Assembly: GCA_027066325.1 (NCBI GenBank)
Contig: JAMONY010000045.1
Coordinates: 1-33,341, forward strand
Length of the DNA: 33,341 bases
Origin: Helicobacteraceae bacterium
GTDB lineage: Bacteria; Campylobacterota; Campylobacteria; Campylobacterales; Sulfurimonadaceae
Reading direction: 5' to 3'
In this document: in pieces, positions 1 through 6,577 of the stretch
Position numbering within the stretch: position 1 is the first letter of the stretch
Layout: every line of letters begins with the position of its first letter
Translations under genes and position numbers: made by a program
Notes under the pieces: model-generated
The model's input: only the letters and a program-made list of their open reading frames with translations
What the model was told of the DNA's origin: nothing
Databases searched by the model: none

Positions 1-132
1 TAGAGGATACCAAGCTTTGTAGCTTTTCCACGAGAAAATCCTTTTTGAGTGTTAACTCACCCACTTTTTAGCCATGCTATCTTTATCTTTTTGCAGAGCT
101 TCTATCTTCTCTTTATACTCATCTTCTATCCC
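1..132 (-). pseudogene. IS3-type transposase OrfA remnant (frameshifted, cut by window edge)
   Basis: Read on the minus strand, 132-52 encodes a charged helical stretch ending DKDSMAKKWVS and then a stop. In the next frame, from about 61 to 1, it continues as GELTLKKDFLVEKLQSLVSS. Restoring one G near 61-66 would join them as ...AKKVGELTLKKDFL..., which resembles the C-terminal coiled region of IS3-family OrfA proteins common in Campylobacterota. An in-frame stop (133-135) also lies just before the fragment. The gene is therefore a dead remnant with a truncated front end, and it continues beyond position 1. The family assignment is from memory of the motif, not from a search. Confidence 0.5.
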
Positions 133-334
133 TCACTTTATTATTCTTATTTTATCATCTGAAATAAGAATGTTCTATGAAGTGGTTTGTTTTTCTAGGG
201 ACATTATATTTATTGGCTATTTATATTTTTGCCCTCCAAGTCTTCACAAAATATTTTTATAAAAATTATTATGGTCAAAATATGACTATCTAAATCAATA
301 TAATTATGCTAATTAAACCCAGAAAGGATAATAG
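133..334. other. A+T-rich gene-free spacer
   Basis: No convincing coding frame is seen here on either strand. A 62-codon plus-strand frame (74-262) runs over the transposase remnant antisense and has no ribosome binding site or recognisable composition, so it is not called. The right end carries the likely promoter and ribosome binding site (AGAAAGGA, 321-328) of the six-gene operon that follows. Confidence 0.6.
299..304 (+). promoter_or_regulatory. Likely -10 box of the small-protein operon
   Basis: A perfect TATAAT lies 30 bases before the ATG at 335, with a ribosome binding site AGAAAGGA in between. No good -35 hexamer is seen at the expected distance, which is common for housekeeping promoters in Campylobacterota. 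It would drive the six closely packed genes to 2162. Confidence 0.5.
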
Positions 335-568
335 ATGAAAGTTTCAATACACGCAGGACAAAGATTTTTAGAGAGAGTTATGTCAAAAGCAACTTATACA
401 TGTTTTGATGTAAATTTTGCAATTGAGTACTTAGAGAAAATTCTAAGAGATGTAGTTCCAGCCAGCAGATCAACTCAGTTTGTTTTGCCTGGGTTTGAAA
501 ACTTCAAAGTTATATATAGAGAAGGTAGTGTTATTACGATTATTCCAAAAGGAGTTAAACATGCTTAA
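335..568 (+). CDS. Small protein of unknown function with HAxxRFLER start
   Basis: This is a 77-residue protein, first gene of a six-gene operon. It starts at an ATG with a good ribosome binding site six bases upstream. The N-terminus reads SIHAGQRFLERV and the C-terminus is a beta-rich stretch ending ITIIPKG. This layout recalls small DUF4258-like or RelE/BrnT-like folds, where an early His and Arg are followed by a basic strand, but the resemblance is weak and not a firm assignment. There is no signal peptide or membrane segment, so it should be cytoplasmic. The stop overlaps the start of the next gene by 8 bases, which suggests coupled translation. The neighbouring transposase remnant points to a mobile or recently acquired segment. 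Confidence 0.6.
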   Translation: MKVSIHAGQRFLERVMSKATYTCFDVNFAIEYLEKILRDVVPASRSTQFVLPGFENFKVIYREGSVITIIPKGVKHA

Positions 569-785
569 TGAAACAAAAAAGAACTTTGAGATAGAAGTTA
601 ACAAATATGCAAGAAAAAATATCATTAAAAAACTTACAGATCAAGGAGTTGACTACAAGCAACTTACAGATGAAGCTTTTGGTGATCTTGTGGCTGATGA
701 GATAGAGATATTAAAAAGCGATAGCAAAAAAATAGGTACTGGTATCGGTATTGGTATTTTATTTAGTCTAATTACTGGAATATGA
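561..785 (+). CDS. Small protein with glycine-rich hydrophobic tail (copy 1)
   Basis: A 74-residue protein. The ATG at 561 was preferred over an upstream frame extension because AGGAG lies at 550-554 and the upstream extension would sit inside the preceding gene. Residues 1-55 are charged and helical (KKLTDQGVDYKQLTDEAFGDLVADE). The last ~16 residues, GTGIGIGILFSLITGI, form a short glycine-spaced hydrophobic segment that could insert in or sit on a membrane. The next gene encodes a paralogue with the same plan: a G[VI]D motif, then S/TDE, LVA, and a C-terminal tail ending LTG[IV] or ITGI. Function is unknown; nothing identifies it as a toxin or holin. Confidence 0.6.
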   Translation: MLNETKKNFEIEVNKYARKNIIKKLTDQGVDYKQLTDEAFGDLVADEIEILKSDSKKIGTGIGIGILFSLITGI

Positions 786-796
786 GGGGGATAGAG

Positions 797-1042
797 ATGA
801 TTGATGCAACAAAAGAGCTATACAGCGATGGTAAAAAAAGCTTAGAGTCAATTCTGCATGAAAAAGCATACTCTGATGTACAAGAGATCTTAGAAGAGAA
901 AGGTATAGACATAAATAGTGTTAGCGATGAGGACATAGAGCATCTTGTTGCTGCTAAAACTCAAGATATGATGAATAGTATAAAAGGTTTTGGTGTTGGA
1001 ACTGCCCTTGCTATAGCTGTATCTGTATTGACAGGAGTATGA
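797..1042 (+). CDS. Small protein with glycine-rich hydrophobic tail (copy 2)
   Basis: An 81-residue protein from the ATG at 797, chosen because the run of G at 785-790 gives a ribosome binding site at normal distance. An in-frame ATG at 782 would overlap the preceding stop and have no such site. It parallels the previous product: an acidic helical body (EEKGIDINSVSDEDIEHLVA) and a hydrophobic, glycine-containing tail (GFGVGTALAIAVSVLTGV). The pair look like tandem-duplicated, diverged genes. The tail is long enough for one membrane helix. The function is unknown. The following gene begins one base after its stop. Confidence 0.6.
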   Translation: MIDATKELYSDGKKSLESILHEKAYSDVQEILEEKGIDINSVSDEDIEHLVAAKTQDMMNSIKGFGVGTALAIAVSVLTGV

Positions 1043-1043
1043 G

Positions 1044-1433
1044 ATGTTTAGAGCACTTAAATATTTATTTTTAGCCTCTTTATATAAAAAAGCTAAAAAG
1101 AGTTTTGTGATGCTCTTTGTCTATGTCGTCTTATTGATACTTTTTAGTTTAATCATGAATGATGTGATGAGTATTGCCACGGGCGGAATTGTTTATATGT
1201 TGCTACCTTTAAAATGGATAGTTATTTTATGTCTACTTGGTTTAATTGCTTTTAGTGCACTAAAGATTTTTAATGTAGCTGCTAATCAATTTAAATCTAA
1301 ATCAATAGATAAAGAGACCAAGAGTATAAAACAAACACCTAGTAGTACAAAAAAAGAGCGAATACTTACAAAAGAGAAGCTCTTTACACAAAGTGATCTG
1401 ATATTACAAAAATACATGAAGGACTCAAGATGA
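1044..1433 (+). CDS. Two-helix membrane protein of unknown function
   Basis: A 129-residue protein starting at an ATG with AGGAG about six bases upstream. Two hydrophobic segments stand out: roughly residues 19-40 (FVMLFVYVVLLILFSLI) and 54-76 (LPLKWIVILCLLGLIAFSAL). They are followed by about 50 mostly lysine- and serine-rich residues that would form a cytoplasmic tail under the positive-inside rule. No known domain is recognised. It sits between the glycine-tail pair and another possible membrane-associated protein, and overlaps the next gene by 4 bases (ATGA), so the products are probably made together. Confidence 0.6.
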   Translation: MFRALKYLFLASLYKKAKKSFVMLFVYVVLLILFSLIMNDVMSIATGGIVYMLLPLKWIVILCLLGLIAFSALKIFNVAANQFKSKSIDKETKSIKQTPSSTKKERILTKEKLFTQSDLILQKYMKDSR

Positions 1434-1780
1434 AAGATTTAGCATTAAAAACTCAAGGTAAGCCAAGTGATTGTGATTTTCTCCTAAATGAAGCAGAACA
1501 TACCTTTGTCAGTTTAGGTAAATGTTTTGATACAATGCTTGATGAGAGAAAAACTAAGGTGAATGTAGTTGGTAGTATTTTTAGTTTTGGATTTTTACTA
1601 ACTAAGTTAATTTTGAATGTAGCTGGTTGTGCTATCAAAAATACACCAAAAGCTGTTGTTGCTATTGCTGACATAAAGCGAGAAATCATAGATGCAGGCA
1701 CGCAAGAGTGGAGCCAGTATCAAAAAGAGTTGAAAGAAGATGCTTTAAATGAAAAAATTAAGCAACTTAAATATAAATAG
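1430..1780 (+). CDS. Unknown protein with one central hydrophobic segment
   Basis: A 116-residue protein translationally coupled to the previous gene through an ATGA overlap. The N-terminal ~42 residues are polar. Residues ~45-70 (VVGSIFSFGFLLTKLILNVAGC) form a moderately hydrophobic stretch compatible with one membrane or amphipathic helix. The C-terminus is a highly charged helix (EWSQYQKELKEDALNEKIK). Two cysteines precede the helix and one lies at its end. No family is recognised. Its place in the operon suggests it works with the 1044-1433 membrane protein, but this is inference from spacing only. Confidence 0.55.
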   Translation: MKDLALKTQGKPSDCDFLLNEAEHTFVSLGKCFDTMLDERKTKVNVVGSIFSFGFLLTKLILNVAGCAIKNTPKAVVAIADIKREIIDAGTQEWSQYQKELKEDALNEKIKQLKYK

Positions 1781-1790
1781 AGGAACCCCT

Positions 1791-2162
1791 ATGCAGAGAT
1801 TTATACTAATATTGCTCTTTTCACTACTGCTAATGGGATGCAGTACACATACTAAAAAAAAATATCACGAAAAACATTATCAAACACTTTTATGCAATGA
1901 GCTTAGTGGAGAGATGGAGTATATTTTAAAAGATAGAACAAGAGTAGATTGTTTAACAGATGAGTATGCTATAGAGATAGACTTTGCAAAGAAGTGGGCT
2001 GAAGGGATTGGTCAGTCTCTTTATTATGCTCACATGACAGGTAGAAAACCTGCTGTTGGTTTTATCATGAACAGTGAAAAAGATAAGCGCTACTTTAAGC
2101 GCATTAATACTCTTGCGCAAAAGTACAAAATTAAAATATTTATTATAGAGAAGGAAAAGTAA
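1791..2162 (+). CDS. Lipoprotein/exported protein with PD-(D/E)XK-like core
   Basis: A 123-residue protein. The ATG at 1791 is used because AGAGGA lies just before it and because the hydrophobic leader then starts at residue 1. Residues 1-17 are a signal sequence ending LLMGCS, a lipobox that would lipidate Cys17. The mature part contains RVDCLTDEYAIEIDFAKKWAEGIGQSLYYA; the D...E-x-D...K order with a following QxxxY helix is what PD-(D/E)XK nuclease-fold proteins such as Holliday-junction resolvases show. Similar short exported proteins are known as hypothetical proteins in many proteobacteria, but I know of no demonstrated activity. A nuclease-like core anchored outside the cytoplasm is unusual. 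It is the last gene of the operon. Confidence 0.6.
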   Translation: MQRFILILLFSLLLMGCSTHTKKKYHEKHYQTLLCNELSGEMEYILKDRTRVDCLTDEYAIEIDFAKKWAEGIGQSLYYAHMTGRKPAVGFIMNSEKDKRYFKRINTLAQKYKIKIFIIEKEK

Positions 2163-2238
2163 ATGTATGGCTTGCAAGAGTTAGAATGAGTAATTCCTTC
2201 ATCTGTTATTTTTGTGCTAACTACTGAGATTGCAAGGC

Positions 2239-2267
2239 TTGTCAAATATATAGACTAAGCTTATCTT
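2239..2267 (+). promoter_or_regulatory. Possible promoter of the ComEA-like gene
   Basis: TTGTCA (2239-2244) and TATCTT (2262-2267) are separated by 17 bases and lie upstream of the GTG start at 2320. A second candidate -10, TATACT at 2298-2303, would leave almost no leader before the ribosome binding site. Pattern match only. Confidence 0.35.
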
Positions 2268-2319
2268 AAGAGTAGTAGTGTTAGTATTGTTGTCAATTAT
2301 ACTAAAAAGGGAGAAAATA

Positions 2320-2589
2320 GTGAAAAAGATACTACTATTATTGGCACTTAGCTCAACACTACTGTTTAGTGCTATGAACTTGCAAAAAGCATCAAAAGAT
2401 GATCTCATGTGTATTAAGGGTATAGGTGAGAAAAAAGCGGAGGCTATCATAAAGTACCGCAAAAAGAGCAAGATTAGCAAAGCAGAAGATCTACTGAAGA
2501 TCAAAGGCTTTGGTGAGGGCATAGTTAAAAATGTTAAAAAAGGTGTAAAGACTGCGGCGTGTGGTGGGAAGAAGAGTAAAACAAAATAG
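2320..2589 (+). CDS. ComEA-like secreted helix-hairpin-helix DNA-binding protein
   Basis: An 89-residue protein read from a GTG at 2320, preceded by AAGGGAG; the frame is open further upstream but without a site. Residues 1-18 are a signal peptide (KKILLLLALSSTLLFSAM). The mature part is a tandem helix-hairpin-helix: NLQKASKDDLMCIKGIGEKKA and then SKAEDLLKIKGFGEGIVKNV, followed by a lysine-rich tail. In the ComEA family this fold binds double-stranded DNA in the periplasm, pulling it in during natural transformation; related small proteins are widespread in Campylobacterota. Length and architecture fit. It stands alone, not next to other competence genes. Confidence 0.8.
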   Translation: MKKILLLLALSSTLLFSAMNLQKASKDDLMCIKGIGEKKAEAIIKYRKKSKISKAEDLLKIKGFGEGIVKNVKKGVKTAACGGKKSKTK

Positions 2590-2609
2590 AAGAGTGCAGA
2601 TGCGCTCTT
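2590..2609 (+). terminator. Possible hairpin terminator after the ComEA-like gene
   Basis: AAGAGTGC and GCGCTCTT form an 8-bp stem (one G-T pair) with a four-base loop, starting one base after the stop codon. No T-run follows (the next bases are GTGTGTGG), so termination may be inefficient, or the hairpin may only protect the mRNA end. Confidence 0.4.
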
Positions 2610-2793
2610 GTGTGTGGAAGTTAGCAAGAAGATCACCCTTGATAGAAGCTTAGACTCTATCTGCATGGGTTAGATTGTAATATCTGCTCTATGAATCTGC
2701 TATTTTTAAGATGAAATCTTGGTACTCTTGTAAAAAATAGTCTTCAAAGTTTACCAGATTTTAGCAAAAAGATTAAAAAAAGATAGTGCTAGC

Positions 2794-5241
2794 TTATCTA
2801 ACTACAAAATTGACAAGCTTTTTAGGTACCAATATCTCTTTAATGATCTCTTTGCCTTCTAGGTATTTCTGCACTGTGGCAACTGCTTGGGCGATAATCT
2901 GCTCTTTAGTTGAGTCTGTGCTAACCTCTATCTGCGCTCGATTTTTACCATTTATTGACACGCCTAGAGTTATGGTGTCGCTCTGAAATACCTCTTCTAA
3001 TATGGTCTGGGGAGCCAAGTTTTTTAGATTAAAATATCTATCACTAATCTCATAGCAGATATGTGGTATGATAGGTTCAAGTATGGAGCTAAGTATCCAG
3101 TAGCCCTCACTCCAGATGGCTCTATTGTCTTGAGAATTTAGTGCATTCATAGCCTCCATAGCTCCTGCTATAAGAGTGTTGAAGGTCTGTCGATTTTCAT
3201 ACACATCTATAGAGCGTTTTAGGGCTTCATACACTTTACGCCTAGCAAACTTCTCGTCTTTATTAAGGCTGCTATGGTTTAAAGTAGCAATAGTCTCACT
3301 TTTTAGTACATGACTAGATCGATTAGCAAAACGCTTAATAAATTTGTATGCTCCTTCAACAGAGCTATCGCTCCACTCAAGCTCTTGTGTTGGTGGGGCT
3401 GCAAAGAGTATAAAAAGGCGTGCTGTATCGGCACTATATTGCTCTATGATGCTATCTGGATCTACTGTGTTGCCTTTAGATTTACTCATCTTTGAGCCAT
3501 CTTTAAGTACCATGCCTTGAGTAAGAAGTCTCTCAAATGGCTCATCAAAGTCTAAATAACCAAGATCACGGAACACTTTTGTAAAAAATCTAGCATATAG
3601 TAGATGTAGTATGGCATGTTCAATGCCACCTATATAGTGATCAACACCCATCCAGTAAGATAACTGCTCTTTACTAAAAGGCTCATCTCTCCAGTTATCT
3701 TTTGAGGCACAGTAGCGTAAAAAATACCAGCTAGACTGAACAAATGTATCCATTGTATCTGTTTCGCGTACTGCGTCTCTACCGCACTTTGGACATGTGC
3801 AAAACTTCCAAGTTGGATGTTTATCGAGTGGATTGCCTTCACCTGTAATCTCTATCTCTTCAGGTAGAGCTATGGGTAGGTTATCTTTTTTTTGTGCAAC
3901 AAGACCGCACTCTTTACACTCTATAAAGGGTAGGGGTGCACCCCAGTAGCGTTGACGACTCACTCCCCAATCTTTTAGCTTGTAATTTGTGGTTCTAGAT
4001 CCTAGAGCTCTTTTTTTAAATTCATCAATAATAAGATCTTGTGACTCAGTAGAGTCTAAGCCATCAAATTTATCTGAATTAAATAGTATGCCACTTTTGG
4101 TATAAGCACTTCTTGTGTCTATCTCACCATCTTTGGGCTTTATAACCGCTTTTATGGGCAGATTGTACTTAGTAGCAAACTCAAAATCTCTCTCATCATG
4201 AGCTGGTACTGCCATAACGGCTCCACTACCATAATCCATCAATACAAAGTTAGCAATCCAAAGAGGGATCTTCTCTTTGGTTAGAGGGTGTATGAGATCT
4301 ATATTGAGCGAGATACCGCTTTTTTGCTTCTGTCTGTCTATCGATGAGCTATTTTTCATCTGCTCTATCAGAGCGACCTTTTTGCTATCTAAAAGAGAGT
4401 TTTTACACATATATGAGACTATCTCATGTTCAGGTGCAACAGCAGCATAAGTGACACCATAGATGGTATCAGGACGCGTTGTAAATACGCTAATTTTGTC
4501 AAATGTCTGATCTAGTATCTTTACTGAGTGTTTATCTAGCAGCAGATCAAACTCTAGACCATTTGATCTACCAATCCAGTTGCGTTGCATGGTTAGTACC
4601 TGCTGTGGCCACTTCTGCTCAAGTTGTGCTAAATCATCCAATAGCTCATCTGCATACTCTGTGATCTTAAAGTAGTACTGGCTCATCTCTTTTTTGACTA
4701 TTGGTGTGTCACACCTCCAGCAGCACCCATCCACAACCTGCTCATTGGCAAGTACGGTCATATCATGCGGGCACCAGTTTAGAAGCCCATTTTTACGGTA
4801 AAGTAGCCCTTTTTCATACATATCTATGATGAATGACTGTTCAAACTTAGTGTAGAGCTCATCGCTTGTTGCAAACTCTCTATCGTGACTAAAAGAGAAT
4901 CCTAGTGAGTCAAACTCACCTCTCATATACTCTATATTTTGGTATGTCCACTCTTTGGGGTGTGAGCCATTTTTGATAGCCGCATTTTCAGCTGGCATAC
5001 CAAAGCTATCAAATCCTATGGGGTGAAGAACATTGAAGCCCTGTTGGCGGTAGTATCTAGCAAGTGCATCGCTTATGGAGTAGTTTCTAACATGTCCCAT
5101 ATGTAGTCGTCCACTTGGGAAAGGGAACATGCTCAGTATATATTTTTTTGGGCTATCTAATGCCTCGTCTGGCTCGAAGCTTTTATGTTTTCTCCAGTAG
5201 TTCTGCCATCTCTTCTCTATCTCATCTGCTCTATATTCCAA
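2794..5241 (-). CDS. leuS: Leucine-tRNA ligase
   Basis: Cytoplasmic class I aminoacyl-tRNA synthetase that charges tRNA-Leu, 815 residues, normal for a bacterial LeuRS. It has the HMGH signature at residues 47-50, a zinc-binding-like cysteine cluster near residue 170 (CCWRCD) and the CP1 editing domain around 225-420 with TTRPDTIYG and [13 protein letters not shown]. The C-rich ECKECG/CPKCGRD insertion follows, then KMSKSKGN near residue 582, and finally the anticodon-binding and C-terminal domains ending FVVR. The start is ATG at 5241. It is last in the minus-strand yajC-secD-secF-DUF6394-leuS block, 10 bases after the DUF6394 gene, so it is probably co-transcribed. No terminator with a T-run was seen after its stop. 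Confidence 0.98.
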   Translation of the reverse strand: MEYRADEIEKRWQNYWRKHKSFEPDEALDSPKKYILSMFPFPSGRLHMGHVRNYSISDALARYYRQQGFNVLHPIGFDSFGMPAENAAIKNGSHPKEWTYQNIEYMRGEFDSLGFSFSHDREFATSDELYTKFEQSFIIDMYEKGLLYRKNGLLNWCPHDMTVLANEQVVDGCCWRCDTPIVKKEMSQYYFKITEYADELLDDLAQLEQKWPQQVLTMQRNWIGRSNGLEFDLLLDKHSVKILDQTFDKISVFTTRPDTIYGVTYAAVAPEHEIVSYMCKNSLLDSKKVALIEQMKNSSSIDRQKQKSGISLNIDLIHPLTKEKIPLWIANFVLMDYGSGAVMAVPAHDERDFEFATKYNLPIKAVIKPKDGEIDTRSAYTKSGILFNSDKFDGLDSTESQDLIIDEFKKRALGSRTTNYKLKDWGVSRQRYWGAPLPFIECKECGLVAQKKDNLPIALPEEIEITGEGNPLDKHPTWKFCTCPKCGRDAVRETDTMDTFVQSSWYFLRYCASKDNWRDEPFSKEQLSYWMGVDHYIGGIEHAILHLLYARFFTKVFRDLGYLDFDEPFERLLTQGMVLKDGSKMSKSKGNTVDPDSIIEQYSADTARLFILFAAPPTQELEWSDSSVEGAYKFIKRFANRSSHVLKSETIATLNHSSLNKDEKFARRKVYEALKRSIDVYENRQTFNTLIAGAMEAMNALNSQDNRAIWSEGYWILSSILEPIIPHICYEISDRYFNLKNLAPQTILEEVFQSDTITLGVSINGKNRAQIEVSTDSTKEQIIAQAVATVQKYLEGKEIIKEILVPKKLVNFVVR

Positions 5242-5251
5242 CTCTCTTACC

Positions 5252-5590
5252 TTAGTACTGTTCGCGATTTTTTGAGCTCTCTATGTAGACTAGTCCCATA
5301 GAGAAGAAGTTTGCTAGCAGTGCTCCTATGGCAAGGGCAATAGCCATAGACTCATTACCAAGTATCACAAGCGTTATAAAAGCTGGTATGAGATGTAGAT
5401 CCGCAACAAGTGAGCTAGCTAAAAGCTCTGCTGATAACAGGTTGCGTACCCCAATTTTTAGTAGTGTAGAGACCATGTTTAGGCTAGCTGCTATAAATAG
5501 CGCTACACCCGATGGCTCATACAGAAAAGCTGCTGTTGTAGTGAGACTCATAAGTGTAAAAAATACATATATAACTTTACCCCAATCCAT
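5252..5590 (-). CDS. DUF6394 family membrane protein
   Basis: A 112-residue, very hydrophobic protein with about four helices: residues ~5-24 ([19 protein letters not shown]), 28-45, 55-78 and 82-105. It starts [11 protein letters not shown] and ends in a short polar tail. It matches what I remember as DUF6394, a small inner-membrane family found mainly in Campylobacterota, always of unknown function. It lies 15 bases after secF and 10 before leuS. The position next to secDF suggests, without proving, a link to membrane biogenesis. ATG start, with AAAAGGAGA upstream on the minus strand. Confidence 0.8.
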   Translation of the reverse strand: MDWGKVIYVFFTLMSLTTTAAFLYEPSGVALFIAASLNMVSTLLKIGVRNLLSAELLASSLVADLHLIPAFITLVILGNESMAIALAIGALLANFFSMGLVYIESSKNREQY

Positions 5591-5605
5591 AATCTCTCCT
5601 TTTAG

Positions 5606-6577
5606 TTAGATAGTGCCCTGTTCAAACTGAGCTCTTAGCTTATCTTTCTCTGCTGCAAGTTTTGCTTTTTGTGCTAACATCACTCTATAATTTTTGATAT
5701 CGAACCCTAACCATAAAAGTATAGGTGAGGCGACAAATATAGATGAGTATGTCCCTACTATAATCCCTATGAGTAGTGTAAATGCAAATGCATGTATAAT
5801 CTCACCACCCCACATAAATAGTGTCAATACAACAAAAAATGTTGTTAAAGAGGTTAGGGTGGTTCGTGATAGGGTCTTTGTTACGGACTCATCAATAACA
5901 TCACTAAGGGTAGTGCTTTTTGAGCCTGTAATGCCTTCACGAATACGGTCAAATACTATGATTGTGTCGTTTAGTGAGTACCCAAGTAGTGTTAAAAGTG
6001 CTGCTAGTACATCTAGATTTACATCCATACTAACAAGAGATATTGCTCCAAGGGCTATAGAGATATCATGCACTAGTGCTACAACTGATGCAACAGCAAA
6101 CCTCCACTCAAATCTAAAAGCCACATAGATCAATATGCCAAGTATCGCAAGCAGCATGGCAGTAATACCTTTTTCACGAAGCTCACTCCCAACTTTTGGT
6201 CCGACCATATCAACTCGTCTTATCTCAAATTCACCAGTGCCCTTAAGCTGCTCTCTGGTGACATCTCCAATATCTTCAGTAACATCTTTTGATGATGTCT
6301 TGAGCTTAATTATAATCTCTTCTGGTGAGCCAAACTCTGTTATTTGAGCACCTTTGTATAGATCATTTTGAGCTAAAGTTTCACGGATAAGCTTCATAGG
6401 AGCCTCAGCGCTGTATTGAACCTGAACGACTGTTCCACCTGCAAAGTCTATGCCGTAGTTTAACCCTTTGGTTGCTAAAATCGCCCAAGATGTGAGCACA
6501 AGGACTACAGAGATGATAACTGCCATCTTTGACTTGCCCATAAAAGCTATGGTTTTTGTCTGTCTAAAAAACTCCAT
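5606..6577 (-). CDS. secF: Protein translocase subunit SecF
   Basis: Inner-membrane partner of SecD that uses proton-motive force to complete Sec-dependent export. The ATG at 6577 (MEFFRQTKTIAFMG) gives 323 residues, a normal SecF length, and shares one base with the secD stop (TAATG). A longer frame to 6610 would run inside secD. The sequence shows a first helix near residues 19-36, then GIDFAGGT at ~41-48, a periplasmic P1 domain, and five C-terminal helices. YSLNDTIIVFDRIRE, the RND-type motif of SecF with the conserved Asp/Arg, is present. It is translationally coupled to secD and followed by the DUF6394 gene. Confidence 0.96.
   Translation of the reverse strand: MEFFRQTKTIAFMGKSKMAVIISVVLVLTSWAILATKGLNYGIDFAGGTVVQVQYSAEAPMKLIRETLAQNDLYKGAQITEFGSPEEIIIKLKTSSKDVTEDIGDVTREQLKGTGEFEIRRVDMVGPKVGSELREKGITAMLLAILGILIYVAFRFEWRFAVASVVALVHDISIALGAISLVSMDVNLDVLAALLTLLGYSLNDTIIVFDRIREGITGSKSTTLSDVIDESVTKTLSRTTLTSLTTFFVVLTLFMWGGEIIHAFAFTLLIGIIVGTYSSIFVASPILLWLGFDIKNYRVMLAQKAKLAAEKDKLRAQFEQGTI

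Noticed and set aside
335..785. Toxin-antitoxin pair formed by the first two operon genes
   Set aside because: The overlap and sizes fit, but no known toxin or antitoxin motif is present and the second protein has a hydrophobic tail and a paralogue, unlike a typical antitoxin.
2217..2666. 149-codon minus-strand open frame over the ComEA-like gene
   Set aside because: The plus-strand frame has a signal peptide and two helix-hairpin-helix motifs, so the minus-strand frame is a shadow.
5694..6128. 144-codon open frame on the plus strand
   Set aside because: It is antisense to secF; composition is that of a complementary-strand shadow.
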